64,000 nucleotides of DNA from NCBI GenBank assembly GCA_019359285.1, contig JAHHHQ010000020.1, positions 186,001 to 250,000 on the forward strand. The letters run 5' to 3'. The stretch is from Nodosilinea sp. WJT8-NPBG4. GTDB lineage: Bacteria > Cyanobacteriota > Cyanobacteriia > Phormidesmidales > Phormidesmidaceae. The notes under the pieces were generated by a model, which made no database searches, was not told the origin of the DNA, and saw only the letters and a program-made list of their open reading frames with translations. Positions 29,368 through 38,782 of this stretch are shown one piece after another (position 1 is the first letter of the stretch; each line of letters opens with the position of its first letter). A program made the position numbers and the translations under genes.

Positions 29368-30105
29368 TTGGCTATAGCGTCAGACTTTGGAGTGCGCTCT
29401 CCCCGCCAAGAGTTGCTGGCCGGGGCACGAGACATCATTCCCCTAGTGGTGGGGGCAGTTCCCTTCGGCATTATTTTTGGCACCCTGGCCCAGGGCAGCG
29501 GTCTGTCCTTTGGAGCGACGATCGGGATGTCGGCCTTTGTGTTTGCTGGGTCGTCGCAATTCATTGCCCTGGGGCTGTTGGCGGCGGGCAGCACCCTGCC
29601 TTTGATTGTGCTCACCACGGTGGTCGTCAACCTGCGCCACATGCTCTATGCCGCTAGCTTGTTGCCCTACGTGCAAGGGGCCTCTCAGCGGTGGAAGGTG
29701 GTGATTGGCTTCTTTTTGACCGATGAAGCCTTTGCGATCGCTATTCGCCGCTACGTGCAGCCCGACCTCAGCCCCCACAAGCACTGGTACTACCTGGGCG
29801 CAGCCGTGACCATGTACGGCAACTGGATTCTCTGCACCTGGCTGGGGCTGACGGTAGGCCAGCTGATCCCCAACGCAGCAGCTTGGGGGCTAGATTTTGC
29901 CATGGTGGCCACGTTTATCGGCATGATCGTCCCCTACGCGACGACCCGACCGATGGTAGGGGCGATTGTCGTGGCCGGGATTGTAGCAGTGCTGGCGAAC
30001 GGGTTGCCCCACAAACTGGGGCTGATGGTGGCGGCGATCGCAGGTGTCACAACCGGCTACTGGCTTGAAACCCGCCTCACCTCCCGACCCAAGGCCAAAC
30101 GATAA
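29368..30105 (+). CDS. azlC: AzlC family branched-chain amino acid permease
   Basis: The large subunit of an AzlCD-type exporter of branched-chain amino acids or azaleucine. The 245-residue protein has the AzlC hallmark PFGIIFGTLAQGSGLS and the conserved FAGSSQFIALGLL and VVNLRHMLYAASL segments over several transmembrane helices. Start is TTG at 29368 with CGGAG seven bases upstream; no ATG lies nearby in frame. The azlD gene follows 45 bases later, separated by a short AAAACTCAAAATTC repeat, so the pair is an operon. Confidence 0.88.
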   Translation: MAIASDFGVRSPRQELLAGARDIIPLVVGAVPFGIIFGTLAQGSGLSFGATIGMSAFVFAGSSQFIALGLLAAGSTLPLIVLTTVVVNLRHMLYAASLLPYVQGASQRWKVVIGFFLTDEAFAIAIRRYVQPDLSPHKHWYYLGAAVTMYGNWILCTWLGLTVGQLIPNAAAWGLDFAMVATFIGMIVPYATTRPMVGAIVVAGIVAVLANGLPHKLGLMVAAIAGVTTGYWLETRLTSRPKAKR

Positions 30106-30117
30106 CGCCCGGCCAAT

Positions 30118-30146
30118 TCAAAACTCAAAATTCAAAACTCAAAACT
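30118..30146 (+). repeat. AAAACTCAAAATTCAAAACTC intergenic repeat
   Basis: A direct repeat of TTCAAAACTCAAAA units fills most of the azlC-azlD spacer. The same motif forms the arms of the hairpin after rseP (50519-50592), so this is a dispersed repeat family. Confidence 0.6.
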
Positions 30147-30150
30147 TTCT

Positions 30151-30471
30151 ATGAATGACTGGCTCCTCGTCGCCTCCATGGCCCTGGTAACGTTTGCTAT
30201 TCGCTATGTGCTGCTGGCCTTTAGCGGCCGCATTCAGCTGTCGTCAACTCTGGTGCGGGCGCTGGGCTACGTGCCTGCGGTGGTGCTGACGGCGATCGTG
30301 GTGCCTGCGGTGGTGCTGCCCGACGGCGAAACGCTATGGCTGGGCTGGCAGAATGCGCGGCTGGTGGGGGCGATCGCCTGTGTCATCCTCGCCCTGTGGC
30401 GCAAAAACCTGCTACTGACCATCGCGGGCGGTATGGCCACCTTTTGGGGCTGGCAGTGGTTGGTGGGCTAA
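30151..30471 (+). CDS. azlD: AzlD family branched-chain amino acid transport subunit
   Basis: This 106-residue protein has four predicted transmembrane helices and the AzlD features: an N-terminal MALVTFAIRYVLLAF stretch, an LGYVPAVVLTAIVVPAV helix and a C-terminal GGMATFWGWQWLVG. AzlD is the small partner of AzlC in export of branched-chain amino acids and analogues. It follows azlC in the same direction with a 45-bp spacer. ATG at 30151. Confidence 0.85.
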   Translation: MNDWLLVASMALVTFAIRYVLLAFSGRIQLSSTLVRALGYVPAVVLTAIVVPAVVLPDGETLWLGWQNARLVGAIACVILALWRKNLLLTIAGGMATFWGWQWLVG

Positions 30472-30487
30472 GCCCCAGAGCATCTGA

Positions 30488-31801
30488 TCACCAACCCACT
30501 GAATCTACGAAGGCCTGAATAATGCTGACAGCGCAGTTAACGCCATCCTCAGCGCGAATGGTTTCTCCTAGGGCTATGGCTTTTGCGGCCATGGTTGGGC
30601 TGCTCAATACCTGCTTGATCGCAGCGGCCAGATTGTGCGCCGTCAGGTTTTGAATGGGGATGGGCGGCGGCGCAACCCCAAGCTGAGTTAGGCGGTTTGC
30701 CCAAGCGGGTTGATCGCCAAAAAAAGGCACCGTTACGGCGGGTAAACCGGCCCGAAGCCCAGCCGCAACTGTTCCTGATCCGCTGTGGTGCACCACAGCC
30801 GACACCTGGGGAAACAGCCAGTCGTGGGGCATGGAGGGGGTGGCGTAAACCAGGTCAGTCAATTGCCCAGTTTGAGTGAGCCCCCAGCCTGCCAGCAGCA
30901 CCGCACTAACGTTGGCTCGATCTACCGCTTCCAGCAACAGCTGAAGCATTGCCTGCTCATCGGCAACCGCCATACTGCCAAAGCCGAGGGCAATCGTCGG
31001 AGTAGAACCTTCTCCCTGGGGCTGGGCGAGAAAGTTTTGCAAGTCTGGGGACGGCGTGTAGGGTTGAGACGCTCGAGGAAAACAGTAGCCGGTCACATGC
31101 ACCGGATGGGACGACTGAGCCCAGTCAGCAGGGCGGGGGATGACGGCTTCGCTGTAGAGGTGCAAAATTGGCACCTGCTGCAACTGTTTGGGATGGTGAG
31201 CGCGATACCGAGGGCCAAGCGGCGGCAGCGCTGGCAGCTGATGTCTCTCCCGAAAGGTCTCTAGGATAGGGCGATCGCGTACCCAGCCCAGCACACCCAC
31301 TAAGCGATAGCTGGCCCAATTCAGCGCTGACTGCACCGGATTGACGCTCGTTGGTATGTCGCCAAACCCAAGAAACGGAAACAGCCCGGTCTCTACGATG
31401 GGGAGGCTGGCCGCAACAATCAGTGGCAGGTTTAGCGCTTCGGCGACGTGATAGCTCCACAGCGCCAGTGGCCCCGCGATGATGGCCTGACTGCCCTGGG
31501 CCGCTGCCAAAACCTGCTCTAGCTGCCTGGGCAAATTCTTGGCAAACTGGGGCACTGGTTCCCACGGCAGAAACTCGCCCCTTAAAAACCGCTGCCCCTC
31601 CTGCGATCGAAAGAATACCCGATAGTCTCCTGCCAGGGGCGCAACCTTTACACCGTAGGATTCCACCAGGCCTGTGAAGGCCTCGTGGGTGACAACAGTA
31701 GGTTGGTATCCGGCTTGCCGGAGACCCTGGGCCAGGGCGAGCATGGGCATACAGTCGCCCGTAGATCCGAGCGCAACCAGGGTGATTTTTGGGGTAGGCA
31801 T
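30488..31801 (-). CDS. UDP-glycosyltransferase-like protein (GT1/GT28 type)
   Basis: A 437-residue GT-B glycosyltransferase. The N-terminal domain begins with ITLVALGSTGDCMPMLALAQGLRQAGYQPTVV trimmed to the GT28 pattern GSTGDxxPxLALAxGLxxxG. The C-terminal donor-binding domain has PHDWLFPQVSAVVHHSGSGT with the conserved HHxGxGT motif, then FFGDQPAWANR. It resembles the sterol/macrolide glucosyltransferase group, which glycosylate lipids or small hydrophobic compounds. I start at ATG 31801; a longer frame to 31825 is unsupported. Neighbouring amiF is divergent. The acceptor is unknown. Confidence 0.8.
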   Translation of the reverse strand: MPTPKITLVALGSTGDCMPMLALAQGLRQAGYQPTVVTHEAFTGLVESYGVKVAPLAGDYRVFFRSQEGQRFLRGEFLPWEPVPQFAKNLPRQLEQVLAAAQGSQAIIAGPLALWSYHVAEALNLPLIVAASLPIVETGLFPFLGFGDIPTSVNPVQSALNWASYRLVGVLGWVRDRPILETFRERHQLPALPPLGPRYRAHHPKQLQQVPILHLYSEAVIPRPADWAQSSHPVHVTGYCFPRASQPYTPSPDLQNFLAQPQGEGSTPTIALGFGSMAVADEQAMLQLLLEAVDRANVSAVLLAGWGLTQTGQLTDLVYATPSMPHDWLFPQVSAVVHHSGSGTVAAGLRAGLPAVTVPFFGDQPAWANRLTQLGVAPPPIPIQNLTAHNLAAAIKQVLSSPTMAAKAIALGETIRAEDGVNCAVSIIQAFVDSVGW

Positions 31802-31896
31802 AGCGCTAAGGATCCGGCAATACAAGCGCCTTTACTGTAGCAGCCGCCGAACTATAGCTGTAGCCATTCCCCAGTTAGGGAAGAGGCAATAATTAC

Positions 31897-31938
31897 GTAA
31901 TATTGAACACCAACACCGCAATGCCTTAGACCTATAGT
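31897..31938 (+). promoter_or_regulatory. Candidate NtcA-activated promoter of amiF
   Basis: GTAATATTGAACAC (31897-31910) fits the relaxed NtcA pattern GT-N10-AC. Exactly 22 bases later comes TATAGT (31933-31938), the spacing expected of a class II NtcA promoter. The start codon at 31981 would leave a 35-40 base leader. The second half-site is CAC rather than the ideal TAC. Confidence 0.45.
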
Positions 31939-31941
31939 GCT

Positions 31942-31956
31942 ACTCGACTTTCGAGT
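31942..31956 (+). promoter_or_regulatory. ACTCGA-CTT-TCGAGT inverted repeat at the amiF transcription start
   Basis: A 6-bp perfect stem with a 3-base loop sits immediately after the predicted -10, so it would be at the 5' end of the transcript or overlap +1. It could be a 5' stabilising hairpin or an operator. Confidence 0.35.
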
Positions 31957-31980
31957 CAGGTTGTTCCAGAGAGATAGCAA

Positions 31981-32997
31981 ATGAGTGGACTTGGTGGCTT
32001 AAATAAATCTCCCAACGGCGTGGTGCTGGGCATGGTGCAGATGCAACTGCCCAACGTTGTCACCCCCGACGACCTCGCCGCCCAGACCCAAAGCATCTGC
32101 GAAATGGTTGCCAAAGCCCGCCGCAACCTGCCCTCAATGGATCTGGTGGTGTTCCCCGAATATTCGCTCCACGGGCTGTCGATGGACACCAACCCCGCCA
32201 TCATGTGCAGCCTGGATGGCCCTGAGGTTGCCGCCTTTCGCCAGGCCTGCATCGACAACGACATCTGGGGCTGCTTCTCGATCATGGAGTACAACCCCGA
32301 GGGCAACCCCTACAACAGCGGCATCATTATCGATAACCAGGGCGCACTCAAGCTCTACTACCGCAAGCTCCACCCCTGGATTCCTGTAGAGCCGTGGGAA
32401 CCGGGGAACGTAGGCATTCCCGTCTGCGACGGCCCCAACGGCAGCAAGATTGCTTTGATTATTTGCCACGACGGCATGTTTCCTGAAATGGCCCGTGAGT
32501 GCGCCTACAAGGGAGCCGAGATCATGATTCGTACGGCGGGCTACACAGCCCCCATTCGCCACTCTTGGCAAATTACCAACCAGGCCAACGCCTTTTGCAA
32601 CCTGATGGTAACGGCATCGGTGTGCATGTGCGGCAGCGACGGCAGCTTCGACTCCATGGGCGAGGGCATGATCGTCAACTTTGACGGCACGCCGCTGGTG
32701 ATGGGCAGCCACCGCCCCGACGAAATTATCACCGCCGAAGTGCGCCCCGACCTGGTGCGCGAGGCCCGCATTCACTGGGGCGTGGAGAATAACATTTATC
32801 AGTTTGGCCATCGCGGCTATGTGGCGGTCAAAGGCGGTGCTCAAGACTGCCCTTACACCTACATGAAAGACATGGTGAAAGAGCGCTACCGTCTGCCCTG
32901 GGACGACGAGGTGATGCATCAAGACGGCACCTCCTGCGGGTTTCCGGTGCCAACCCGTGACTACAAGGGCGAAGAACTGCCGCCGGTCTTGGGTTAG
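31981..32997 (+). CDS. amiF: Formamidase/aliphatic amidase, AmiF-like (nitrilase superfamily)
   Basis: A 338-residue carbon-nitrogen hydrolase with the Glu-Lys-Cys triad E60 (FPEYS), K129 (YYRKLHPW) and C162 (ICHDGM). Overall order and motifs (FSIMEYNPEGNPYNSG, RKLHPWIPVEPWEPGN, GLENNIYxxGHRGYVA-like near the C-terminus) match formamidase AmiF more than the acetamide-preferring AmiE. It would hydrolyse formamide or short amides to acid plus ammonia in the cytoplasm. Length is normal. A candidate NtcA promoter precedes it, consistent with nitrogen scavenging. A second, unrelated formamidase-family gene lies at 38783. Confidence 0.8.
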   Translation: MSGLGGLNKSPNGVVLGMVQMQLPNVVTPDDLAAQTQSICEMVAKARRNLPSMDLVVFPEYSLHGLSMDTNPAIMCSLDGPEVAAFRQACIDNDIWGCFSIMEYNPEGNPYNSGIIIDNQGALKLYYRKLHPWIPVEPWEPGNVGIPVCDGPNGSKIALIICHDGMFPEMARECAYKGAEIMIRTAGYTAPIRHSWQITNQANAFCNLMVTASVCMCGSDGSFDSMGEGMIVNFDGTPLVMGSHRPDEIITAEVRPDLVREARIHWGVENNIYQFGHRGYVAVKGGAQDCPYTYMKDMVKERYRLPWDDEVMHQDGTSCGFPVPTRDYKGEELPPVLG

Positions 32998-33035
32998 GGC
33001 GGTGGGAGACTCATGCAGAAAGGTTGAAGGGGTAT

Positions 33036-33075
33036 AGGGTATAAGGTTTATGGTCAGCCTTAAACCCTATACCCT
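33036..33075 (+). terminator. Hairpin downstream of amiF
   Basis: AGGGTATAAGGTTTA (33036-33050) pairs with TAAACCCTATACCCT (33061-33075) with one mismatch and a 10-base loop. No T-run follows. TATAGGGTATAAGG-like text recurs near 52310, so this may be a dispersed repeat that also ends the amiF transcript. Confidence 0.45.
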
Positions 33076-33200
33076 GCACCTTGAACCCCCGATCGCATTC
33101 ACAAAGTCCATCCTGCCTTCCCACCAGTTTCAACCCTTCTACAGACGGCAGCGTTGCTGTGGACGGCCTACAGTATGGACGTAGAAGTGGAGAAATCAGC

Positions 33201-33404
33201 ATGGCATTGACGTTCCAGGTTCCGACGCTGAGCGATCAAGAATCGGCGCAAGAGCTAAAAGATTTGATTTTGACCACTGAACCTGAGGCCGATATTGACA
33301 TCGATACTCAGGCAAAAACCGTCACCATTAGCTCTCAGGCCTCGGAAGAAACCTTCAAGCAGCTGATCACCGCATCCGGGCACAAAATAGCTTCTGCTAG
33401 CTAG
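33201..33404 (+). CDS. Small heavy-metal-associated-like protein without CxxC
   Basis: A 67-residue protein from ATG 33201 whose pattern (LTFQVPTLSDQESAQELKDLI, trimmed: FQVPTLSDQESAQEL, then DIDIDTQAKTVTI and EETFKQLITASGHKI) matches the ferredoxin-like fold of HMA metal chaperones. The metal-binding MxCxxC loop is absent, replaced by VPTLSDQES. It is therefore likely a non-metal member of the fold, perhaps a regulatory or protein-binding module. It sits between amiF and the P450 gene in the same direction, without tight coupling to either. Confidence 0.6.
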   Translation: MALTFQVPTLSDQESAQELKDLILTTEPEADIDIDTQAKTVTISSQASEETFKQLITASGHKIASAS

Positions 33405-33532
33405 AGTTGGCTGAATTGCCTAGGGCATGCGATCGCGGCTCCGCGCTACTCTAAAATGCACTGGTTCTGGGGACTGGTCTTTGACTACAGTCTTCGCGAT
33501 CGGTCTTCGACCACTGCATTCCACTACTGTTT

Positions 33533-34927
33533 ATGGTTGCTTCTACCCCGCTGCCTCCCGGAAGTTTTGGCCTTCCGGTTGTGGGCGAAACCCTCAATTT
33601 TTTGTTTGACCGCGAGTTTGCCAAAAAGCGCCAGGCTAAGTACGGCGCTATCTTCAAGACGCGCCTACTGGGTCGCCCTACGGTCGTACTGATGGGGGCA
33701 GAGGCCAACCAGTTTGTGCTTTCCACCAATATGGACAGCTTTTCGTGGCGGGAGGGGTGGCCTGGCACGTTTAAGGAACTTTTGGGTGAGTCGCTGTTTT
33801 TGCAGGAGGGTGAAGAGCACCGCCGCAACCGCAAGCTGCTGATGCCCGCCTTCCACGGACCGGCCCTGACTGGGTACGTAGAAACCATGCAGAGCCTCAC
33901 CGAGCGCTACGCCCAAAAATGGGCTGCCCAGGGCCAGCTCACCTGGTTTGACGACATGAAGCAGCTCACCTTTGACATCGCCAGCACACTGCTGCTGGGC
34001 AGTGAGCCGGGCAGCCAGACCACGCAGATGTCGGAGTGGTTTGCCGATTTAACCAATGGCCTCTTTGCTCCACCAATTCGCTGGGGGTGGATGCCCTTTG
34101 GCAAAGCCGTCAAAGCGCGCGATCGCTTGCTGCACCACATTGAGCAGGTGGTGAAAGAGCGCCAAGCTCACCCCACCCACGATGCCTTGGGTCTGCTGGT
34201 GCAGAGTGAGGACGAGGAGGGCAACCGCCTCAGTCTCGAAGAACTCAAGGCCCAGGCGCTGCTGATGCTGTTTGCCGGGCACGAGACCACTACTTCGATG
34301 TTGACCTCGCTGGTGATGTCGCTGGCGCAGCACCCCGAGGTATGGGAGCAGGCGCGGCAGGAGCAGGCGCGGCTGATGGAGACGAGCGATGGCCCTTCTG
34401 GGCCGGTCTTTGACCATCGCGTCACCCTAGAGCAGATTCGGCAGATGCCTTACCTCGACCAGATTGTCAAAGAGGTTGAGCGGCTGTACCCACCCGTGGG
34501 CGGTGGCTTTCGCGGCGTGGTCAAAGACTTTGAGTTCAATGGCTACCGCGTGCCTGCCGGGTGGATGGCGCTGTATAGAATCGATGCTGCCCACCGCGAT
34601 CGCACCATCTACACCGACCCCGATCGCTTCGACCCCGATCGCTTCAGCCCCAACCGTGCTGAGCACAAGCGCGCCGATTTTAGCCTAGTGGGCTTTGGCG
34701 GTGGTCCCCGGATCTGCCTAGGGCTAGCCTTTGCCCAGCTCGAAATCAAGCTGGTGGCGGCCCATCTGCTGCGCTACTACACTTGGGATCTGGTGCCCGA
34801 TCAGAATCTAGAGATGACGCCGATTCCTACGCTCAGGCCGCGATCGGGGCTGAAGGTCGTTTTCAAAAAACGTGCCCCCGCTCTAACGCAGACTGCCGCC
34901 AACCCACCTGGGCAGCGTCAACCATGA
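33533..34927 (+). CDS. Cytochrome P450, CYP120-like
   Basis: A 464-residue haem monooxygenase. The I-helix oxygen-binding motif is AGHETTT (248-254), ExxR is E314-R317, and the haem loop [10 protein letters not shown] carries the proximal ligand C395. The N-terminal [18 protein letters not shown] proline-rich opening, with no membrane anchor, resembles Synechocystis CYP120A1, a retinoid/carotenoid-derived hydroxylase. Retinoid or apocarotenoid oxidation is therefore plausible but unproven. No dedicated redox partner gene is adjacent, as is usual in cyanobacteria where ferredoxin/FNR can serve. The stop overlaps the start of the next gene (ATGA). Confidence 0.9.
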   Translation: MVASTPLPPGSFGLPVVGETLNFLFDREFAKKRQAKYGAIFKTRLLGRPTVVLMGAEANQFVLSTNMDSFSWREGWPGTFKELLGESLFLQEGEEHRRNRKLLMPAFHGPALTGYVETMQSLTERYAQKWAAQGQLTWFDDMKQLTFDIASTLLLGSEPGSQTTQMSEWFADLTNGLFAPPIRWGWMPFGKAVKARDRLLHHIEQVVKERQAHPTHDALGLLVQSEDEEGNRLSLEELKAQALLMLFAGHETTTSMLTSLVMSLAQHPEVWEQARQEQARLMETSDGPSGPVFDHRVTLEQIRQMPYLDQIVKEVERLYPPVGGGFRGVVKDFEFNGYRVPAGWMALYRIDAAHRDRTIYTDPDRFDPDRFSPNRAEHKRADFSLVGFGGGPRICLGLAFAQLEIKLVAAHLLRYYTWDLVPDQNLEMTPIPTLRPRSGLKVVFKKRAPALTQTAANPPGQRQP

Positions 34928-35250
34928 TGGCAAAATCTCTATTGTTTTTTATCCTCGCGGGCCTGTGCGAAATCGGCGGGGGCTATTTAGTGTGGCTGGC
35001 GCTACGCGAGGGCAAGAGCCCCTGGTTAGCGGTGCTTGGGGTGGCCATTTTGGGCATCTATGGCGCAGTGCCCACCCTACAGCCCACCCATTTTGGCCGG
35101 GCCTACGCCGCCTACGGTGGCGTATTTGTCGTGCTTTCCATCGGTTGGGGGTGGCTGGTTGACCAGGTGAAACCCGATCGCTTTGATCTGTTGGGGGGCT
35201 GGGTGGTGCTGCTCGGCGTTTTGGTGATGATGTATGCCCCTCGCAGCTAG
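34924..35250 (+). CDS. UPF0060 (YnfA-like) membrane protein
   Basis: This 108-residue protein has four transmembrane helices and the UPF0060 pattern: [25 protein letters not shown], trimmed to [18 protein letters not shown], then [20 protein letters not shown] and [14 protein letters not shown]. It resembles small multidrug resistance proteins and may export small molecules, but its substrate is not known. The ATG at 34924 overlaps the P450 stop by four bases, so it is translationally coupled to the P450 and may move its product or substrate. It converges with the permease gene. Confidence 0.85.
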   Translation: MMAKSLLFFILAGLCEIGGGYLVWLALREGKSPWLAVLGVAILGIYGAVPTLQPTHFGRAYAAYGGVFVVLSIGWGWLVDQVKPDRFDLLGGWVVLLGVLVMMYAPRS

Positions 35251-35278
35251 CAGGGTCCGAGGGGCAATCTAGCGATCC

Positions 35279-37207
35279 TTAACCGCCTACATGAATGACC
35301 GGACGGCGTCTGGGGGCTTTTTCGGCTTTGCGCAGCACCTCCCGAGTGACCACGGCAATATCGCCTTCTCCAAATAACATGAAGCGCAGCAGATATTGAA
35401 TCGGGTTGCCCTCAATCCAGCCAAAGTAGGCGTGGGGTAACTTGCCGGTTTCATCGCGCATGTAGAGCAAAATAGCGGCAATTGTATTGGGCACCGCCGA
35501 CCCTCTTGCTCTCAAAATGCGGTAATTGCCCACCTGCACCCCTTCTACCTGCACCGTCTCCATAAAGTCTGAGGCATCTGAAACCTCGATCTCTAAAAAC
35601 AGAATGGAATCGGTCGAGGGAATATGATTGTCTTCCCGCACCTCGGTTTCCTTGAGGGAATATTCCTGTTCATCCCCGGCCTGCTTGCGGTTAGCAATAA
35701 TGCGAATGGTATGTTCGCTTTCTTCTCGGATGAAACGCTGAGCGATGGGATCCATTTCAAACCGCTCAACCCGCAGTTCTGTAGAGCGCCAAACGCGCGA
35801 AATCAGTGAGGTGAAAACAATGGCACCAATAAAGAAGGCGGCAATTTTGACCCCATCGGGGCGCTCAAAAATATTGATAATGGTGGTGTAGAAAAACACT
35901 AGGGTAATGGTGCCAAACACGACCATGCCCCGCCGCGATCGCGCCTGTCGAGCCGCCAACGTCACCGCAAACGACGCTGAGCTCATCAGCACCAGCACGC
36001 CCGTTGCATAAGCCCCACCTTGGGCCTCAACGCTGGCGCGAAAAATAATCGTGACGGCAAAGGCAATCACCGTAAAAATCAGCACTAGCGGTCGGGCGGC
36101 CAAGGTCCAGCTGGGGGCCATGCCATAGCGGGGCAGATAGCGGGGCACAATGCTGAGCAATCCAGCCATGGCCGAGGCCCCAGCAAACCACAAAATCGAG
36201 ATCGTGCTCAGGTCATACAGGGTGCCAAACCCATCCCCAAGGTATTCGTGGGCGAGATAGGCCAGCGCTCGTCCGTTGGCGGCTCCTCCCGCCTGAAATT
36301 CCGGCGGTGGAATCAGCAGCGTCGTGACTAAGCTGCTGGTAATCAGGAAAAAACTCATGATTACCGCAGCGGTGGTCAGCAGCCTGTGGGTGTTGCGAAT
36401 GCGGCCAGTTGGGGCGGTTTCGGTATCGCTGCGATCGCCTTGTACCAAAGGCATCACCGCTACCCCTGTTTCAAACCCAGACAGGCCTAGGGCCAGCTTA
36501 GGAAATACCAGCGCGGACAAGGCCAGGAGCACCACTGGATTGCCGTGATTGGAAAACATTAGGCTCCACCAGTCGCTGATGACTGTGGGATGGGTCAAAA
36601 TCTGGTAGCCCCCCACGCTAATAATCACCAGGTTGAGCAGCAGATAGATCGCGACTAGAAAAACAGCTATCCCAATGGCCTCCCGAAACCCTTTCAAAAA
36701 GACGGCTGCCAGGAAGGCAATCAGGCAGATAGTCAGCGGCACTTCGTATCCGTGCAGCAAATCCTGGACAAAGGGGTTTTCGACAATGTGGGCCGTGGCG
36801 TCGGCGGCGGAAAGGGTAATGGTGATGATAAAGTCAGTCGCCACAAACCCCAGCAGGCACAGCACAAAAAACTTGCCCTGCCACCACGGCAGCAGATTCT
36901 CCAGCATGGCGATCGACCCCTCGCCATGGGGGCTCATGGCGGACACCCGGCGATAGATCGGCAGTGCCCCAAACAGAGTTAGTAAAACCAGAATCAACGT
37001 CGCAATGGGCGATAGTGCCCCAGCCGCTAGGGCCGCAATGCCGGGCTGGTAGCCCAGCGTGGAGAAGTAATCAACCCCAGTTAGACACATGACTTGCCAC
37101 CAGGGGTGTTTGACAGCGTGGCTGCTCTTCCCCGACCGATCGGACTCGACTAGCCAGCGCACCAACCGTCTGCGATATGTAGCCGATGGCCTCACTCGTT
37201 TAACCAT
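35279..37207 (-). CDS. APC superfamily permease
   Basis: A 642-residue transporter with about 12 transmembrane helices in residues 40-470. [21 protein letters not shown] and [15 protein letters not shown] fit the amino acid-polyamine-organocation fold. After the membrane part comes a cytoplasmic tail of about 170 residues with a mixed alpha/beta pattern ending in a basic stretch, perhaps a regulatory domain. Neither substrate nor coupling ion can be read from the sequence; amino acids are the default, and KUP-like potassium transport is a remote alternative. Monocistronic, convergent with the UPF0060 gene. Confidence 0.75.
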   Translation of the reverse strand: MVKRVRPSATYRRRLVRWLVESDRSGKSSHAVKHPWWQVMCLTGVDYFSTLGYQPGIAALAAGALSPIATLILVLLTLFGALPIYRRVSAMSPHGEGSIAMLENLLPWWQGKFFVLCLLGFVATDFIITITLSAADATAHIVENPFVQDLLHGYEVPLTICLIAFLAAVFLKGFREAIGIAVFLVAIYLLLNLVIISVGGYQILTHPTVISDWWSLMFSNHGNPVVLLALSALVFPKLALGLSGFETGVAVMPLVQGDRSDTETAPTGRIRNTHRLLTTAAVIMSFFLITSSLVTTLLIPPPEFQAGGAANGRALAYLAHEYLGDGFGTLYDLSTISILWFAGASAMAGLLSIVPRYLPRYGMAPSWTLAARPLVLIFTVIAFAVTIIFRASVEAQGGAYATGVLVLMSSASFAVTLAARQARSRRGMVVFGTITLVFFYTTIINIFERPDGVKIAAFFIGAIVFTSLISRVWRSTELRVERFEMDPIAQRFIREESEHTIRIIANRKQAGDEQEYSLKETEVREDNHIPSTDSILFLEIEVSDASDFMETVQVEGVQVGNYRILRARGSAVPNTIAAILLYMRDETGKLPHAYFGWIEGNPIQYLLRFMLFGEGDIAVVTREVLRKAEKAPRRRPVIHVGG

Positions 37208-37375
37208 CTACGGCATTCCTACGGGATAGTGGCAGTACATTCATTAGTCAACCGCTTAGCGGCTCCCTGAACAACTGTATAAGGGTTTACTGTTGTAGCC
37301 ATCGCTGCCGGAGCGCCTAAGACGGCTCAAGAAAACTGGCGATCGCCGGTAACCAGCCCTTCGACACGGTGACAG

Positions 37376-38572
37376 CTACGCCTGAGGTTTGAGCGATCGC
37401 CCCCGCCAGGTCCAGCCCCAGCCGGTCTTAGTTTTGACGATGGAGGTGAGAGCGATCGCCACTACCACCAGGCCGCCCACGCTGCTTAGCCACCAGTAGC
37501 GCAGCGGCACCCCCACCCGGCGATGACCCGTGATCCGCAGCAGCCCGTAGGCCCCTAGGGTTAACGCCGTCAATCCGTATAGGAGCGCTATGGACCAGGA
37601 GAGTTCGGGTTTGAGTAGGGTCACGGTCAAGCTCGCCAGCAGGCCAACCCAAGGCATGACAAACACCATGGCGATGGTGAAGGCCGACAGCAGCGTCAGC
37701 GGCAGGTTTTCTTCCGTGCCCAGATAGTAGTTCTTGGTCCACCCTTCCCACAGGGTTGCAAAGGAGGAATACATCCGCACGCTCAGCAGGTCGATGCCCA
37801 GCACGTAGCGCAGCTTCAGGCCGTGCCGCCGAATCTGGCGGGCGAGTTCTACGTCTTCTACAATCGCGGCGTGGATGGTGGCGTGGCCACCGATTTTGTC
37901 GTAGGCAGCGCGGCGAAACAGCATAAACGGTCCAGCGGCAAAGGCGTCATCCACGCTGGTGGACTCGTTGATGGCTTCGAAGTCGTAGGCGATCGCGATC
38001 GCGCTCATTATGATCGGCTGCACCAGCCATTCTGAAAAGCAGCTGCACTCAATTTTGGGCGCACAGCTCAGCAGGTCGGCTTGGTGGGTTTGGGCTTCGG
38101 CCAAGGCGGCTGGTATGGCCCCCGACGACAGCCGCACGTCGGCATCAATGAACAGCAGGTAGTCGCCCTGAACAACATCTGTCGCGTAGGCACAGGCCCA
38201 GTTCTTGCCGCGCCACACTTCTCCGTTGGGGCGGGGCGGCACGGCTAGATGGTGAACATTGGCGTGCTGGGCCGCCAGTTCTGCGGCGATCGCCCCAGTA
38301 GCATCGGTGGATTGATCGTCCGCAATCCAAACTTCAAACCCTGGCAGTTCAGTTGCCACCACTGCTTCTACGCAGGCGCGAATATTGTCAACTTCGTTAT
38401 AGGCCGGAATCACCACATCTAACGAGGACGCTACGGGCAGGGGCGTCTCTACCGGCTGAAGGTGGGGAGCCGATGCCAGCGACTGAGTCAGCTTGAAGTA
38501 GAAGGCCGCGATCGCCACCAGCGCCACTCCTAGCAATCCGTCTAGCCCCAAAACAAGTGTGTCTAAACCCAT
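37376..38572 (-). CDS. Family 2 membrane glycosyltransferase, HpnB-like
   Basis: About 398 residues from the ATG at 38572. A single N-terminal helix (TLVLGLDGLLGVALVAIAAF) precedes a GT-A domain with DVVIPAYNE, WIADDQSTDATG, LFIDADVRL (the DxD-type motif) and EDVELARQIRRHG. Three or four C-terminal membrane helices follow. This layout matches HpnB/CruC-like glycosyltransferases acting on hopanoids or carotenoids, though no hopanoid or carotenoid gene is adjacent. In-frame ATGs at 38593 and 38623 are alternatives; GGGGA nine bases before 38572 favours the shorter form. An exact substrate cannot be given. Confidence 0.75.
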   Translation of the reverse strand: MGLDTLVLGLDGLLGVALVAIAAFYFKLTQSLASAPHLQPVETPLPVASSLDVVIPAYNEVDNIRACVEAVVATELPGFEVWIADDQSTDATGAIAAELAAQHANVHHLAVPPRPNGEVWRGKNWACAYATDVVQGDYLLFIDADVRLSSGAIPAALAEAQTHQADLLSCAPKIECSCFSEWLVQPIIMSAIAIAYDFEAINESTSVDDAFAAGPFMLFRRAAYDKIGGHATIHAAIVEDVELARQIRRHGLKLRYVLGIDLLSVRMYSSFATLWEGWTKNYYLGTEENLPLTLLSAFTIAMVFVMPWVGLLASLTVTLLKPELSWSIALLYGLTALTLGAYGLLRITGHRRVGVPLRYWWLSSVGGLVVVAIALTSIVKTKTGWGWTWRGRSLKPQA

Positions 38573-38782
38573 GCCCGTTTTCCCCGCCGCCATCCTGTAG
38601 CAATCTACTATGCAGCAGCTCAATTGGGGGGTAGTTACTCGGCGATCGCCCCCTGATGCTGCCCACGGCTCAATTCTTTACTTTGGAATGTTCCCTAGAC
38701 TACAACCCCTACCCATCCCCCCCCGTAGCATCGTAGCCACGTCAATTAAGTCGTTCCTGGTCAGCATTGAGGAGTTTTCGAA

